A DNA stretch of 64,000 nucleotides, taken from assembly GCA_044226865.1 (NCBI GenBank), contig JBGAGE010000010.1, positions 138,420-202,419 of the forward strand, written 5' to 3'. Made by a program: the position numbers and the translations under genes. Origin of the DNA: TMP-86 sp044226865. Lineage in GTDB: Bacteria; Pseudomonadota; Gammaproteobacteria; Steroidobacterales; Steroidobacteraceae. The number at the start of each line of letters is the position of its first letter. Within the stretch, counting starts at the first letter, position 1. Of the stretch, positions 25,076 through 34,287 are shown piece by piece. The notes under the pieces are model-generated. The model was not told the origin of the DNA. It was given only the letters and a program-made list of their open reading frames with translations, and did no database searches.

Positions 25076-28000
25076 ATGGGGAACAATCGCAAATTGCAAT
25101 TTGCAATTCGTGCGGTATTGGCCGTGGCGTCCGCCGCGTCCGTCGCGCAAGTTGCGTACGCACAAGCCGCGCCGAGTTCGGCACCCGCCGAAGAAGCGCT
25201 CGAAGAAGTCATCGTCACCGGCTCTCGCTTGGTCGCATCACCGAATGCGGTGTCGATCAGCCCGATCACCAGCGTGTCGGCAGAAGACATCGCCAAAGTC
25301 GGCGTGGTCAGAACCGAAGACTTGCTGAACACGTTGCCGCAGGTCGTTGCGGAAAACAGCTCAGGTCAGGCCATCAGCTCGGACGGCACCGCGACGGTCA
25401 GCTTGCGCGGACTCACTTCCGAAAGAACGTTGGCCCTGGTCAATGGCCGCCGCATGGCGCCGGGCGCCAGCATCAACAGCTCCTCCAGCCCTGACATCAA
25501 CCAGATTCCTTCCGCGTTGATCGAGCGCGTCGACGTACTGACCGGCGGTGCCTCTGCCGTGTACGGTGCGGACGCGGTCGCCGGCGTCGTCAACTTCGTG
25601 CTCAACACCAAGTTCGAAGGCGTACGTATCGACGGCAACTACGGTTTCGCCATCCACAAGAACGACGACGAAACGTTGCTGGGGCTGTTGGCTGCGAAGA
25701 ACAACCCCCTGCCCGAGAGCACCGTACATGCGGGCTTCAACAAGGACATTTCGGTGTTGATCGGCTCCAATTTCGCCGACGGCAAGGGTAATGCCACCGC
25801 CTACTTCACGTACCTGCGCAGCGCGCCTGTTGTCGGCTCGCAATACGATTACGCGGGTTGTACGTTGAACACGCCGAGTTCCTTGCCCGACCCCAACGGC
25901 AAGCTGTCGTGCGGCGGCTCGAGCTCGAGCGCCACCGGCCGGTACCTGCTGCTGGGCCTGAATGGCGCCGGCGCCACCACCACGCTTGCGGACAAGACCG
26001 TCGCACCGACGGGCGGCTTCCGCGACTATTCCAGCGCACGCGATGCCTACAACTACGGCGCCTTGAGCTACCTGCAGCGCCAGGCAGAGCGGTACACCGC
26101 CGGAACGTTCATCAACTACGACATCAATGAACACACCAACGTGTACAACGAGTTCATGTTCGCTCGTAACACGTCGACGGCGGAATACGGTGCCAGCGGC
26201 CTGTTCGCCTTCGGCACGCCCTCGATCAGCTGCTCCAACCCGTTGTTCAGCCCGAGCCAGCTCGCTGACCTGTGCTCGCCCGCCAACATCGCCGCCAACC
26301 AGGCGCTGTTCGGCGGCACCGGCGACCGGATCACGCTGTACGCCGCGCGGCGCAGCGTGGAAAGCGGCCCGCGCATCGACAACTACACCTCCAACTCCTT
26401 CCGCGAAGTGCTCGGCGTGAAGGGCGACTGGGGCGATGCCTGGACCTACGATTTCTTCGGCCAGCTCGCCATCACGCAGATGTCGCTGTTCGAACAGGGC
26501 TTCCTCGGCACGCAGCAGATCAACAACGCGCTGGACGTCGTGCCGGACACGCGGCCGGGCACCCTGGGACAACCGGTTTGCCAATCCGTCCTCAACGGCT
26601 CCGATCCAGCGTGCGTGCCCTGGAACATCTGGGCGCCGGGTGGCGTCACCCCGCAGCAGCTTGCCTACCTGGGCGTGCAGTCCAGCTACGGCATCAAGGC
26701 CACCGAATATGTGGTCAACGGATCGGTCACGGGCGACCTCGGCAAGTACGGCGTCAAGTTGCCTTCGGCTGAAAACGGCATGATGGTCAATCTCGGCGCC
26801 GAATACCGCCAGGAAAAGTACGACTTCGATCCGGATTACATCTTCGGCAACGGCTTCGCATCGGGTGGCAACGGCGCCTTCAGCCAGATCCATGGCCAGT
26901 TCCACGTGGCGGAAGTGTTCACCGAAGTGCGCTTGCCCCTGATCGACGACAAGCCGGGTGCCTACTCGTTGTCGACGGAAGCCGGCTATCGCTTCTCCGA
27001 CTACACGTCCGGTTTCACCACGAATACCTACAAGTTCGGCTTGGAATGGGCACCGATCAAGGACGTGAAGTTCCGCGGCGGCTACAACCGCGCCATCCGC
27101 GCCCCGAACGTCACCGACCTGTTCGCGCCCATCGTGATCGGCGCTGGCGGCACGGCCGATCCGTGCTGGGGCCCGAAGGATGCCAACGGATTGGTCGGCG
27201 GCAATACCTTCGAGTTCTGCCAGCGCACGGGTGTGACGGCCGGGCAGTTCGGCAACATCCTGGCGAACCCGGCCGCGCAGATCAACACGGCCACGGGCGG
27301 CAATGTCAACCTCACCCCGGAAATTGCGGATACCTACAGTTTCGGCGTGGTGTTGCAGCCGGACGCGGTCCCGGGCTTGTTGGCGTCGTTCGACTTCTAC
27401 AACATCAAGATCAAGAACACGATCAACCAGCTGACCTCGAATACCGTGATCAACAATTGCGGTCTCAGCGGCGATGCAACGCTTTGCGGCCTGATTCATC
27501 GCGGTCCCACCGGCTCGCTCTGGTTCAACAACAACAATTTCGTCGACGTGACCAAGGTCAACATCGGCACCATCCAGGTCAAGGGCATCGATGTGTCGGT
27601 GCACTACGGCTTTGACATGGGCAAGGCCGGCAAGATGTCGTTGAACCTGACCGGCACCAAGGCGAAGAACTTCCTGACGCAACCGTTGCCGACGGGCGCA
27701 GCCTACGATTGCACCGGCTATGAAGGCACCACCTGCGATGCACCGAATCCGAAGTGGAAGCACGTGTTTGGTGCGGACTGGTCCACCCCCTGGGGCGGAC
27801 TGGACCTGAGCCTGCGCTGGCGCTACATCGGCAAGGTGGCATCGGATCGCACCAGCTCCGATCCGCAGCTGAACGATGTGTATTTCCCGCAAACGTCATT
27901 CATTTCCGCGTACAACTACATCGACCTGTCAGCGTCGATGCCGGTGACCTCGGGAGTGAACGTCCGGGTGGGTGTGAACAACATTGCGGATAAGAACCCG

Positions 28001-28123
28001 CCCATCATCCCGAACGGCACGTACTCGGATTGCCCGAACACCTCGTGCAACGACAACACCTGGGTGGGTACGTACGACACGCTGGGCCGCTACGTGTATG
28101 CGCACGTGAGCGTGAAGTTCTAA
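25076..28123 (+). CDS. TonB-dependent outer membrane receptor
   Basis: The receptor has 1015 residues and imports a bulky ligand through the outer membrane using TonB energy. The signal peptide ends near AQA (about residue 30). The plug domain follows (EEVIVTGSRL, ISPITSVSAEDI, VSLRGLTSERTLALVNGRR, ERVDVLTGGASAVYGADAVAGVVN at about 45-170), then a 22-strand barrel with C-terminal Phe in the usual YVYAHVSVKF ending. Length and sequence fit the large oxidised-glycan/peptide-type receptors of xanthomonads and sphingomonads; the ligand is unknown. It has its own promoter and terminator and converges on a TPR-sulfotransferase gene. Confidence 0.95.
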   Translation: MGNNRKLQFAIRAVLAVASAASVAQVAYAQAAPSSAPAEEALEEVIVTGSRLVASPNAVSISPITSVSAEDIAKVGVVRTEDLLNTLPQVVAENSSGQAISSDGTATVSLRGLTSERTLALVNGRRMAPGASINSSSSPDINQIPSALIERVDVLTGGASAVYGADAVAGVVNFVLNTKFEGVRIDGNYGFAIHKNDDETLLGLLAAKNNPLPESTVHAGFNKDISVLIGSNFADGKGNATAYFTYLRSAPVVGSQYDYAGCTLNTPSSLPDPNGKLSCGGSSSSATGRYLLLGLNGAGATTTLADKTVAPTGGFRDYSSARDAYNYGALSYLQRQAERYTAGTFINYDINEHTNVYNEFMFARNTSTAEYGASGLFAFGTPSISCSNPLFSPSQLADLCSPANIAANQALFGGTGDRITLYAARRSVESGPRIDNYTSNSFREVLGVKGDWGDAWTYDFFGQLAITQMSLFEQGFLGTQQINNALDVVPDTRPGTLGQPVCQSVLNGSDPACVPWNIWAPGGVTPQQLAYLGVQSSYGIKATEYVVNGSVTGDLGKYGVKLPSAENGMMVNLGAEYRQEKYDFDPDYIFGNGFASGGNGAFSQIHGQFHVAEVFTEVRLPLIDDKPGAYSLSTEAGYRFSDYTSGFTTNTYKFGLEWAPIKDVKFRGGYNRAIRAPNVTDLFAPIVIGAGGTADPCWGPKDANGLVGGNTFEFCQRTGVTAGQFGNILANPAAQINTATGGNVNLTPEIADTYSFGVVLQPDAVPGLLASFDFYNIKIKNTINQLTSNTVINNCGLSGDATLCGLIHRGPTGSLWFNNNNFVDVTKVNIGTIQVKGIDVSVHYGFDMGKAGKMSLNLTGTKAKNFLTQPLPTGAAYDCTGYEGTTCDAPNPKWKHVFGADWSTPWGGLDLSLRWRYIGKVASDRTSSDPQLNDVYFPQTSFISAYNYIDLSASMPVTSGVNVRVGVNNIADKNPPIIPNGTYSDCPNTSCNDNTWVGTYDTLGRYVYAHVSVKF

Positions 28124-28155
28124 GAACGAGCCGGACCGCATTCCGGCGATTGATG

Positions 28156-28185
28156 ACGGCGGGCCACAGGGCCCGCCGTTTTTTT
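28156..28185 (+). terminator. Intrinsic terminator of the TonB-dependent receptor
   Basis: A perfect 10-bp GC-rich stem (28156-28165 with 28170-28179) and 4-nt loop lead into seven T residues ending at 28185. It lies ten bases before the convergent sulfotransferase stop. Confidence 0.92.
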
Positions 28186-28194
28186 GCGCGGACG

Positions 28195-30192
28195 TTACGG
28201 ACGTTCGTCGAGGATATTGCCGAGCGCGGCCTTGAGGTCCGAGAGCCAGGGCTCGTAATGTCGCCATTGGTCGATTCCCGAGGAATAAATCGGGCTTCGT
28301 ACCTGCTCGCTGCTGATGGTCATGACGACGCGAGGGTTATCGTAGAAGCGCAGGCACTCGGCCTCGAACGGCAACCGGCAGTAGTCGAGCAAGCGCCGCA
28401 CCTCCTGCTCGGGGTGGGCAACCATCCGCTCGTAATCGACACGGTGCACCCGTCCCGGCAACACCTCATCGAAGTGAGCCATCAGCTGGAAGTAAGCGCG
28501 GAACTGAGCGCCGATGTCCCGCAGGTCGTAACTGAAGCTCATGCCCTTGTTGAACAATTGCTTGAAGCAGGAGAAGCCCACGCCCAACGGGTGGCGCCGG
28601 GCGTCGATGATCGAGGCATTGGGAAACATGAGGTGGATGAGCCCCACGTGCCCGAAATTGGCGAGCATCTTGTCGACGAACCTGGGCTTGGCCGAATGGC
28701 GGTGGGCGCGGGACTGCGAGAGGTAACGAGCTGCCAGTGTGTCGATCATCTCCCGGGACAGGGGCTTGATACACGACGGATACCCCACCTCTTCGCTTCC
28801 TCTTGCACCGGCGCACAGCTCGTCCGCGATGGCAGGCATGTACAACAGCTCTCGTGTACCTTCGACCTGCGAATGGCTTGCGAGTATCTGCTCCAACAGG
28901 GTGGAGCCGGACCGCGGCAGACCGACGATGAAAACCGGGTCAGGCTGGGGCGAACCCCAACCGGCGCGAGCCGCGAAGAATTCCCGCGTATACGTTGCGA
29001 TGGATCGCTGCACGTCAGCAAGGATGACCGATGAGTCGTGAGGCATTTCTGCGCGGCGATGCGCGTTGCCGTTGCGATAGTGCATGAATGACTCGGCATA
29101 CCGTCCGCCATCCTCGTATGCCTTGCCAAGGGCGAATTCGAGATAGGTGCGGTCCATGCCTGGCATTGCGCCCGATCGGAGTTGAACCTCCATCTCTGCA
29201 ATGTCGCCGTCACTGAAGCGCAGGGTCTTCAAGTTGGCAAGCCGCCAGTAGGCTTCGCCGAGGCCCGGCCTGAGCTGCAACGCTCGACGGTAAGTCTCGA
29301 CGGCCCGCGTGGAATCCCCCATTTCGCGTGACAAGTTGCCGAGCAGCAACCAGAGCTGCGGGTCTTGCCCATGAGCGGACACCAGTGCCTCCGCGATGAT
29401 GCGAGCCTCCTCGTGACGGCCCAGGAAGCGAATGGCGCGCACCTTGAGTGCGAGAAAGCAGGGGTCCTGCGGTGCAGCCTCGAGCAGGCGATCGATGAGC
29501 GGCAACGCCTCATCGACCCTTTCCTGCGATAGCAGCAGAACCGCGAGATCGTAGCGTGCCGCGGCATAACCCGGAGCGAGCGCCAAGGATTGATGCAGGC
29601 TCCGTTCAGCGGACTCCGCGTTACCGAGACGACCAACTGCTTCAGCGTTGAGCCTCCAGGCAACCGCGTCTGAGGGCTGGCGCTGCAGATGCACGGATAG
29701 CATGTCCGCGGCGGCACCAAGACGGCCTTCGGTCAATGCGACCCTGGCATCCTTCAGTGCGAATGGCTCGTGGGCTAGCGACTCGTATGTCAAATGCGCG
29801 GCATCACCGCCGCGTCGATCACCGTTCGCGAAATACAGCGCGGCCAACTCGCGCCAAGCATCGGCGAAATTAGGGTCGAGTTCGATCGACTTGCGCAAGG
29901 CGCCGATGGCCTCTTCGGCGCGCCCCGCCGCCGCGAGCGAACGCCCGAGCTCGAGTTGCATCACGGGAGATTCGGCTTTCCCGGCAGCCAGCGATTCCAC
30001 CACCGGAGCCGCCGCGCCCGAATCCCCCAATCGGCGAAGCGCAGTGGCCAACAACAAACCGGCATGCTCATGACCGGGATAGGCGTTCAACACCGCCTCG
30101 GCCGCTCGTGCCGCGGCGCGGGGATCGTTGTCGAGCAATGCGGCCGCACGCATCATCTCGAGGTCGACGGAACCCGAGGAATTCACCTTCAA
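28195..30192 (-). CDS. TPR-repeat sulfotransferase family protein
   Basis: The protein has 665 residues. About ten tetratricopeptide repeats fill residues 10-370 (alternating W/LG/Y/A/P helices). A PAPS-dependent sulfotransferase domain follows, with the 5'-phosphosulfate loop GLPRSGSTLLEQ near residue 420. The downstream PNASIIDARRHP segment resembles the 3'-phosphate-binding region. TPRs probably grip a protein substrate. Such proteins often lie near TonB receptors in related genomes, but the acceptor is unknown. Confidence 0.88.
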   Translation of the reverse strand: MKVNSSGSVDLEMMRAAALLDNDPRAAARAAEAVLNAYPGHEHAGLLLATALRRLGDSGAAAPVVESLAAGKAESPVMQLELGRSLAAAGRAEEAIGALRKSIELDPNFADAWRELAALYFANGDRRGGDAAHLTYESLAHEPFALKDARVALTEGRLGAAADMLSVHLQRQPSDAVAWRLNAEAVGRLGNAESAERSLHQSLALAPGYAAARYDLAVLLLSQERVDEALPLIDRLLEAAPQDPCFLALKVRAIRFLGRHEEARIIAEALVSAHGQDPQLWLLLGNLSREMGDSTRAVETYRRALQLRPGLGEAYWRLANLKTLRFSDGDIAEMEVQLRSGAMPGMDRTYLEFALGKAYEDGGRYAESFMHYRNGNAHRRAEMPHDSSVILADVQRSIATYTREFFAARAGWGSPQPDPVFIVGLPRSGSTLLEQILASHSQVEGTRELLYMPAIADELCAGARGSEEVGYPSCIKPLSREMIDTLAARYLSQSRAHRHSAKPRFVDKMLANFGHVGLIHLMFPNASIIDARRHPLGVGFSCFKQLFNKGMSFSYDLRDIGAQFRAYFQLMAHFDEVLPGRVHRVDYERMVAHPEQEVRRLLDYCRLPFEAECLRFYDNPRVVMTISSEQVRSPIYSSGIDQWRHYEPWLSDLKAALGNILDERP

Positions 30193-30210
30193 TATCGCCG
30201 CTGGAGGGGG

Positions 30211-30627
30211 CTAGTTGGATTGGACCTGGTTGAGGCCTTGATGTTGCATCTTCTCGGTCTGCTGACGGGCATTCTCCGCTGCACGCTCGAGCGAGTCCGG
30301 CTCGCCGCAAACGACCTTGGTGAAGCGGCTGCCGATGACGGCTTCCTTGCGGCAGTACATGAGATTGCCATTGCGCATGGCTTGACGATACCCGAGCGCG
30401 CGCAACCGCTTGTCCTGTTCCTTCAACAGTTCCGCCTTTTTCGCCGCCGCCTGATCGGCAGGCTTGGTAGAGCTGTCAACAGCACTCGCATCCTGTGCGC
30501 CGGCGGCAGGAGCGGCGGTGGACGCGGGTCCATCTGCGGCCGACGGCGCAGCTGGAGGATCTTCAGCCCAAGCGCCCCCGCAACCGAGGACAGCCAGGCA
30601 GATCATCGACACGGTTCGGAGTTTCAT
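30211..30627 (-). CDS. Hypothetical secreted protein with conserved CRKE C-terminal motif
   Basis: The protein has 138 residues. Signal peptide MKLRTVSMICLAVLGCGGAWA is followed by a low-complexity Ala/Pro/Ser linker and a basic helical region. The C-terminal GYRQAMRNGNLMYCRKEAVIGSRFTKVVCGEPDSLE block is the part likely to be conserved, with two Cys that may pair. I chose the ATG at 30627 because it begins the signal peptide. It lies 19 bp downstream of the TPR-sulfotransferase start, in the same direction but after it, so it is not in its leader. The function is unknown. Confidence 0.7.
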   Translation of the reverse strand: MKLRTVSMICLAVLGCGGAWAEDPPAAPSAADGPASTAAPAAGAQDASAVDSSTKPADQAAAKKAELLKEQDKRLRALGYRQAMRNGNLMYCRKEAVIGSRFTKVVCGEPDSLERAAENARQQTEKMQHQGLNQVQSN

Positions 30628-30682
30628 GACCCGGATATGCCACAAGCACCCCATGAGGTCAATCTCGCCGCTCGCCTGCCGA

Positions 30683-32368
30683 TCAGGGCCCGGCGGACCC
30701 GGCGTTCGCCGTGATTTCCGACTGGATGATGGCGATGGGCACCATCCCCGCGCCGTTGAAGCGGTCGAAGAACTCGCTCAGGACGAAGGGACGGCCGGCG
30801 GCTTCAGCCTGCTGCGCGAAGCGCGCCAGCAGCTGATCGAACTGCACCTTCCCGAGGATGTAGCTGGTGCCGTATCCGGGCTGGCGCAGGTACAGCAGCT
30901 GCTCGAATGCGGTGAGCTGGTCGCGCGAAGCGGCCCAGCCGCGCGGCGTGTAGCGCGCGTGGAATTGCCCGGCCTGGTCCAGCGTCCATTCGTTCGCCTG
31001 CACATGCAGCGAGGCGAGGCCACGGGCGGCGCGGTTGGCCAGCATGATCCACACCAGCTCGCGCGCCCGCGGATTGTCCGCATACAAACCCGCGTGCATC
31101 ACGATCTCCTCGAAAGCCGTGGCAAACCCTTCCGCACGCTGGTCCCAGATGTTGAACAGCGACGCATCGCGGCGGATGGGACTGGGATGGGGCTCATCGC
31201 GCATGCGCGCCAGGTCCAGCCAATGATATTGATGCGACATCAACAGCATCGGCTCGCGATGCGTGATGCGCGTGAAGAACACGCGCCGCTCCTCCGGCAC
31301 GAACGTGCCACGCTGCGGCTCGAGCGCGACCTTGATGTAGTCCTTGGCCGGAATCACGTGGCTGCCGACCAGGAAGTTCACGAACTTGTCCAGGTGCGTG
31401 CGCGCCAGTTCGTCGAACTGCGCCGCATCGGCGGCCGGCTGCAGCTGAGGCAGCGCGCGGTTCGCATGTTCCTCGAGTTTCAACGACGACCATGCGCGGT
31501 CCAGTTCACGTTGCAACAATTCCACCTCGCCATTCCAATCCAGGGTGGAGAAATGCACGTTGCGCTGGTACCAGTTGTACTCATCCTTGCCGACACCGGA
31601 AGGCCCGGTCTTGGAAGGTGCCTGCGCCTCCAGCCAGTCGGCGAACTGGAGTGTCGCGGTGCGCGCTCCCTCCACCGCCTTGCGCAAGGCCGCGCTGCCC
31701 GCGCGCACATCCGCGTGTTGTATGCCCTCGAGCGTCATGACATTGAGCGCGCCGGCCTGCAGCGAGGCCAGCGTCGCCGCCTGTTCACGCAGTTCGCGCA
31801 CCGAATGCACCCACAGGTCGCGCGCATTGCTGTCCTTGAGGTTGTCGCGCGCCTGCTGCAACAGCGCCGGTATCGCGCCCAGGCGAGCGGCCAGCTCCGC
31901 CTGGTCCTTGACGCCCAGGGGAAAGCGATAGGTGTACAGCTCGATCTGCGGATACACCGTGGGTCCCTCGCGCCGCGGCACATCGGAGCGTTCGGCCCGC
32001 ACGCTCACGTAGAAGGCCGGATCGCGCGCCCAGGGACGCAGCACGCGCAACTCGAAGTCCATGCCGTTGATCTCGGCCGCCACCAGGCGCGCATCGTTCT
32101 GCTGTTCGAGGCTCCAGCCGGCGGTATGGAGGTCCTGCAGGCGCTGCCGCCAGGACGGCAGGGCCGCTTGCCAGGCCGCGATCGCCGCCGGCCGGTAATC
32201 CGGCACGTGATTCTTCACGGGCGGCCGTACGAACCCGCGCCAGTCGGTGAACAGGCGCGCCAGTTCCGCATAGTCGGATGTGGGCTGCGGCGGATTGGCG
32301 ATGGCGGCGCCGCTCGCCGTGAGCAGGCAGGCGAGTACGACCAGGCATCGGGAAAACGGTTTCTTCAC
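30683..32368 (-). CDS. Secreted DUF885-family protein with degenerate metal motif
   Basis: This protein has 561 residues. The start is a GTG at 32368: GAGG lies about ten bases upstream and a signal peptide (VKKPFSRCLVVLACLLTASGAAIA) follows. The frame upstream of it overlaps the other DUF885 gene and was left out. The C-terminal part (RAARGLASLHVQANEWTLDQA, GYGTSYILGKVQ, FFDRFNGAGMVPIAII) matches DUF885, but where the intact neighbour has HESAPGH this one has THREPMLLMSHQYH. It may be a catalytically inactive partner or use other ligands. It starts ten bases after the stop of the neighbour. Confidence 0.8.
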   Translation of the reverse strand: MKKPFSRCLVVLACLLTASGAAIANPPQPTSDYAELARLFTDWRGFVRPPVKNHVPDYRPAAIAAWQAALPSWRQRLQDLHTAGWSLEQQNDARLVAAEINGMDFELRVLRPWARDPAFYVSVRAERSDVPRREGPTVYPQIELYTYRFPLGVKDQAELAARLGAIPALLQQARDNLKDSNARDLWVHSVRELREQAATLASLQAGALNVMTLEGIQHADVRAGSAALRKAVEGARTATLQFADWLEAQAPSKTGPSGVGKDEYNWYQRNVHFSTLDWNGEVELLQRELDRAWSSLKLEEHANRALPQLQPAADAAQFDELARTHLDKFVNFLVGSHVIPAKDYIKVALEPQRGTFVPEERRVFFTRITHREPMLLMSHQYHWLDLARMRDEPHPSPIRRDASLFNIWDQRAEGFATAFEEIVMHAGLYADNPRARELVWIMLANRAARGLASLHVQANEWTLDQAGQFHARYTPRGWAASRDQLTAFEQLLYLRQPGYGTSYILGKVQFDQLLARFAQQAEAAGRPFVLSEFFDRFNGAGMVPIAIIQSEITANAGSAGP

Positions 32369-32378
32369 AGGCTTGTCC

Positions 32379-34211
32379 TCATTCGAGATCCGGATAGGGT
32401 CCACGGCCGCCTTCCGCGATGAAGCGGTCGATGCGCTCCTGCAGCACGGGCAACGGCACGGAGCCCAACTCGAGCACGGTGTCGTGGAAGGCGCGCAGAT
32501 TGAAGCGTGGCCCCAAGGCGCGTTCGGCGCGCGCACGCGCCTTGAGTATGGCGTCCTCCCCCAGGTAATAGGAGAGCGCCTGCGCCGGCCAGGCAATGTA
32601 GCGATCCACTTCCGTCTCGATCTCGTGCAACGGCATCGCGGTGTAGTCGCGCAGGTACCGCTGCGCCTGTTCGCGCGTCCAGCCTTGCGCATGCAGGCCG
32701 GTATCGACCACCAGCCGGGCCGCGCGCCAGATCTGGTAATTGAGCATGCCGAAGCGGTCGTACGGCGTTTCGTACATACCCATCTCCACGCCCAGGTATT
32801 CGCAGTACAGCGCCCAGCCCTCGCCGTAGGCCGACAGGTAGGTGTGTTGGCGGAAGTCCGGCTGGTCCTTGTGCTCGAGCGCGAGCGGCATCTGGAAGGC
32901 GTGTCCCGGCGCGGATTCGTGCAGGGTGAGCGCAGTCAGGTTGTACAGCGGCCGGCTGGGCAGGTTGTAGGTGTTGACCAGGTAGATCCCGGGTCCGCCG
33001 CGCCCGCCGGTGTAGAACGGCGCCAGGTCGTCGGGGACGGGCTCGATGGCGAAACGCGCCCGCGGCAGCAGCCCGAAGTATTGCGAGGCCTTGGCATCGA
33101 AGCGTTTGGCGATCCAGGCGGCGCGCATCAGCAATGCTTCCGCGGTCGGCGCCTGGAAACGCGTGTCGGTGCGCAGGAAGGCCACGAAATCCGCAAAGCT
33201 GCCGGTAAAACCGGTCTCCTTCATGATGCCGAGCATCTGCGCGTGCAGGCGCGCCACTTCCGCCTCGCCGAAGGCGTGGATGGCGCCGGGGTCCTGGTCC
33301 AGCGTGGTGAATTCGCGGATGCGGGCGCGGTAGTAGGCCGCGCCATCCGGCAGGTCACGCGCGCCAAGCGTGGTGCGCGCGTGCGCCACATACTCGTCAC
33401 GGAAGAACTGCAGCAAGGTTCGGTACGCGGGCTGGGCGATGTCGCGGATCACGGCCAGGGCTTCCGCCCGCAAGGCCGCGCGCTGCGCATCGCCAATACC
33501 CGGCATCTCCTTGAATGGCGTGTACAACAGGCTAGCTTCCGGCGCGGCGCCGGTGACGGCCGTCAACGAGGCGTCCCGTCCCTGCAGCGTGATCTGTGGT
33601 GGCGTGAAGCCGCGCGCCAGTCCCGCGCGCATCTGCTGGGTCTGCTCGGCAAAGTAGCGCGGCATGTCACGCATCTGCGCGATCCAGTTGCGGTAATCCT
33701 GCAGCGAGCGGTAGGGGCGGCGCGCGGTGTAGCCGAGGTCGCTCCAGAACGAGGTGTCCGCATTCACGGGCATCTCGTATTCGCGGAATTGCTGGCGGGC
33801 GATCAGCGCCTCGATCTGCGGGCGGTACACATCGTAGTTGAGGCGCTCAGCAGGGGACAGATCCTCGCGGCGGATGGCGCGCAACTCCCGCAGCACCTCG
33901 CTCCAGCGGCGCAGGCGCGATTCCTGGGCGGTCGCGTCGACGCGCGGCAGGTGATCGGGCACCGGACCTTGCGAATCCTCGCCGTCGGGAATCTGCTGCT
34001 CGCGCCAGCGCCACTCGGCGGTGTACAGCGCGCGCAGGCGGCTGTCGGCGCTCCCGGTGCTGCGCGCGTCGTGCCTGGCGGCCCTGGCCGGCGGCTGCGC
34101 CGCCGCGGGCGCGCCGGCGGCGGTGGTGGCGCACGGCGCCGCGGCGGACCAAGCCATGGCGATGAAGATGGCACTGAAGAAGGCGGCGGCCGGATGTCGA
34201 TGGGCGTGCAT
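32379..34211 (-). CDS. Secreted DUF885-family metallohydrolase
   Basis: The protein has 610 residues. Signal peptide MHAHRHPAAAFFSAIFIAMAWSAAAP is followed by an all-helical DUF885 domain. The HESAPGHAFQ motif and GEGWALYCEYLG supply the likely zinc ligands. C-terminal WPAQALSYYLGEDAILKAR and FHDTVLELGSVPLPVL are family signatures. DUF885 proteins are thought to be peptidases or amidohydrolases of the periplasm. It forms a tandem pair with the degenerate copy downstream. Its start lies 76 bp from a divergent DapA-like gene. Confidence 0.88.
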   Translation of the reverse strand: MHAHRHPAAAFFSAIFIAMAWSAAAPCATTAAGAPAAAQPPARAARHDARSTGSADSRLRALYTAEWRWREQQIPDGEDSQGPVPDHLPRVDATAQESRLRRWSEVLRELRAIRREDLSPAERLNYDVYRPQIEALIARQQFREYEMPVNADTSFWSDLGYTARRPYRSLQDYRNWIAQMRDMPRYFAEQTQQMRAGLARGFTPPQITLQGRDASLTAVTGAAPEASLLYTPFKEMPGIGDAQRAALRAEALAVIRDIAQPAYRTLLQFFRDEYVAHARTTLGARDLPDGAAYYRARIREFTTLDQDPGAIHAFGEAEVARLHAQMLGIMKETGFTGSFADFVAFLRTDTRFQAPTAEALLMRAAWIAKRFDAKASQYFGLLPRARFAIEPVPDDLAPFYTGGRGGPGIYLVNTYNLPSRPLYNLTALTLHESAPGHAFQMPLALEHKDQPDFRQHTYLSAYGEGWALYCEYLGVEMGMYETPYDRFGMLNYQIWRAARLVVDTGLHAQGWTREQAQRYLRDYTAMPLHEIETEVDRYIAWPAQALSYYLGEDAILKARARAERALGPRFNLRAFHDTVLELGSVPLPVLQERIDRFIAEGGRGPYPDLE

Positions 34212-34232
34212 GTGATTCCTTTTCTGCCCTCT

Positions 34233-34244
34233 ACCGTATACGAT
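34233..34244. promoter_or_regulatory. Candidate GntR/FCD operator in divergent promoter region
   Basis: ACCGTATACGAT contains the 8-bp perfect palindrome CGTATACG (34235-34242). It resembles the GTATAC-centred operators of FadR-subgroup (FCD) GntR regulators. A GntR/FCD gene lies about 1 kb downstream. The site lies between the divergent DUF885 and DapA-like genes and could control both; it also overlaps a possible -10. Confidence 0.4.
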
Positions 34245-34287
34245 CTACGATCCCACAAGCAACTCCACGAAAAAAAAGGCGAACTCC

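Noticed and set aside
25361..27892. 843-codon minus-strand frame opposite the TonB receptor
   Set aside because: The receptor has plug and barrel motifs; the antisense frame has none.
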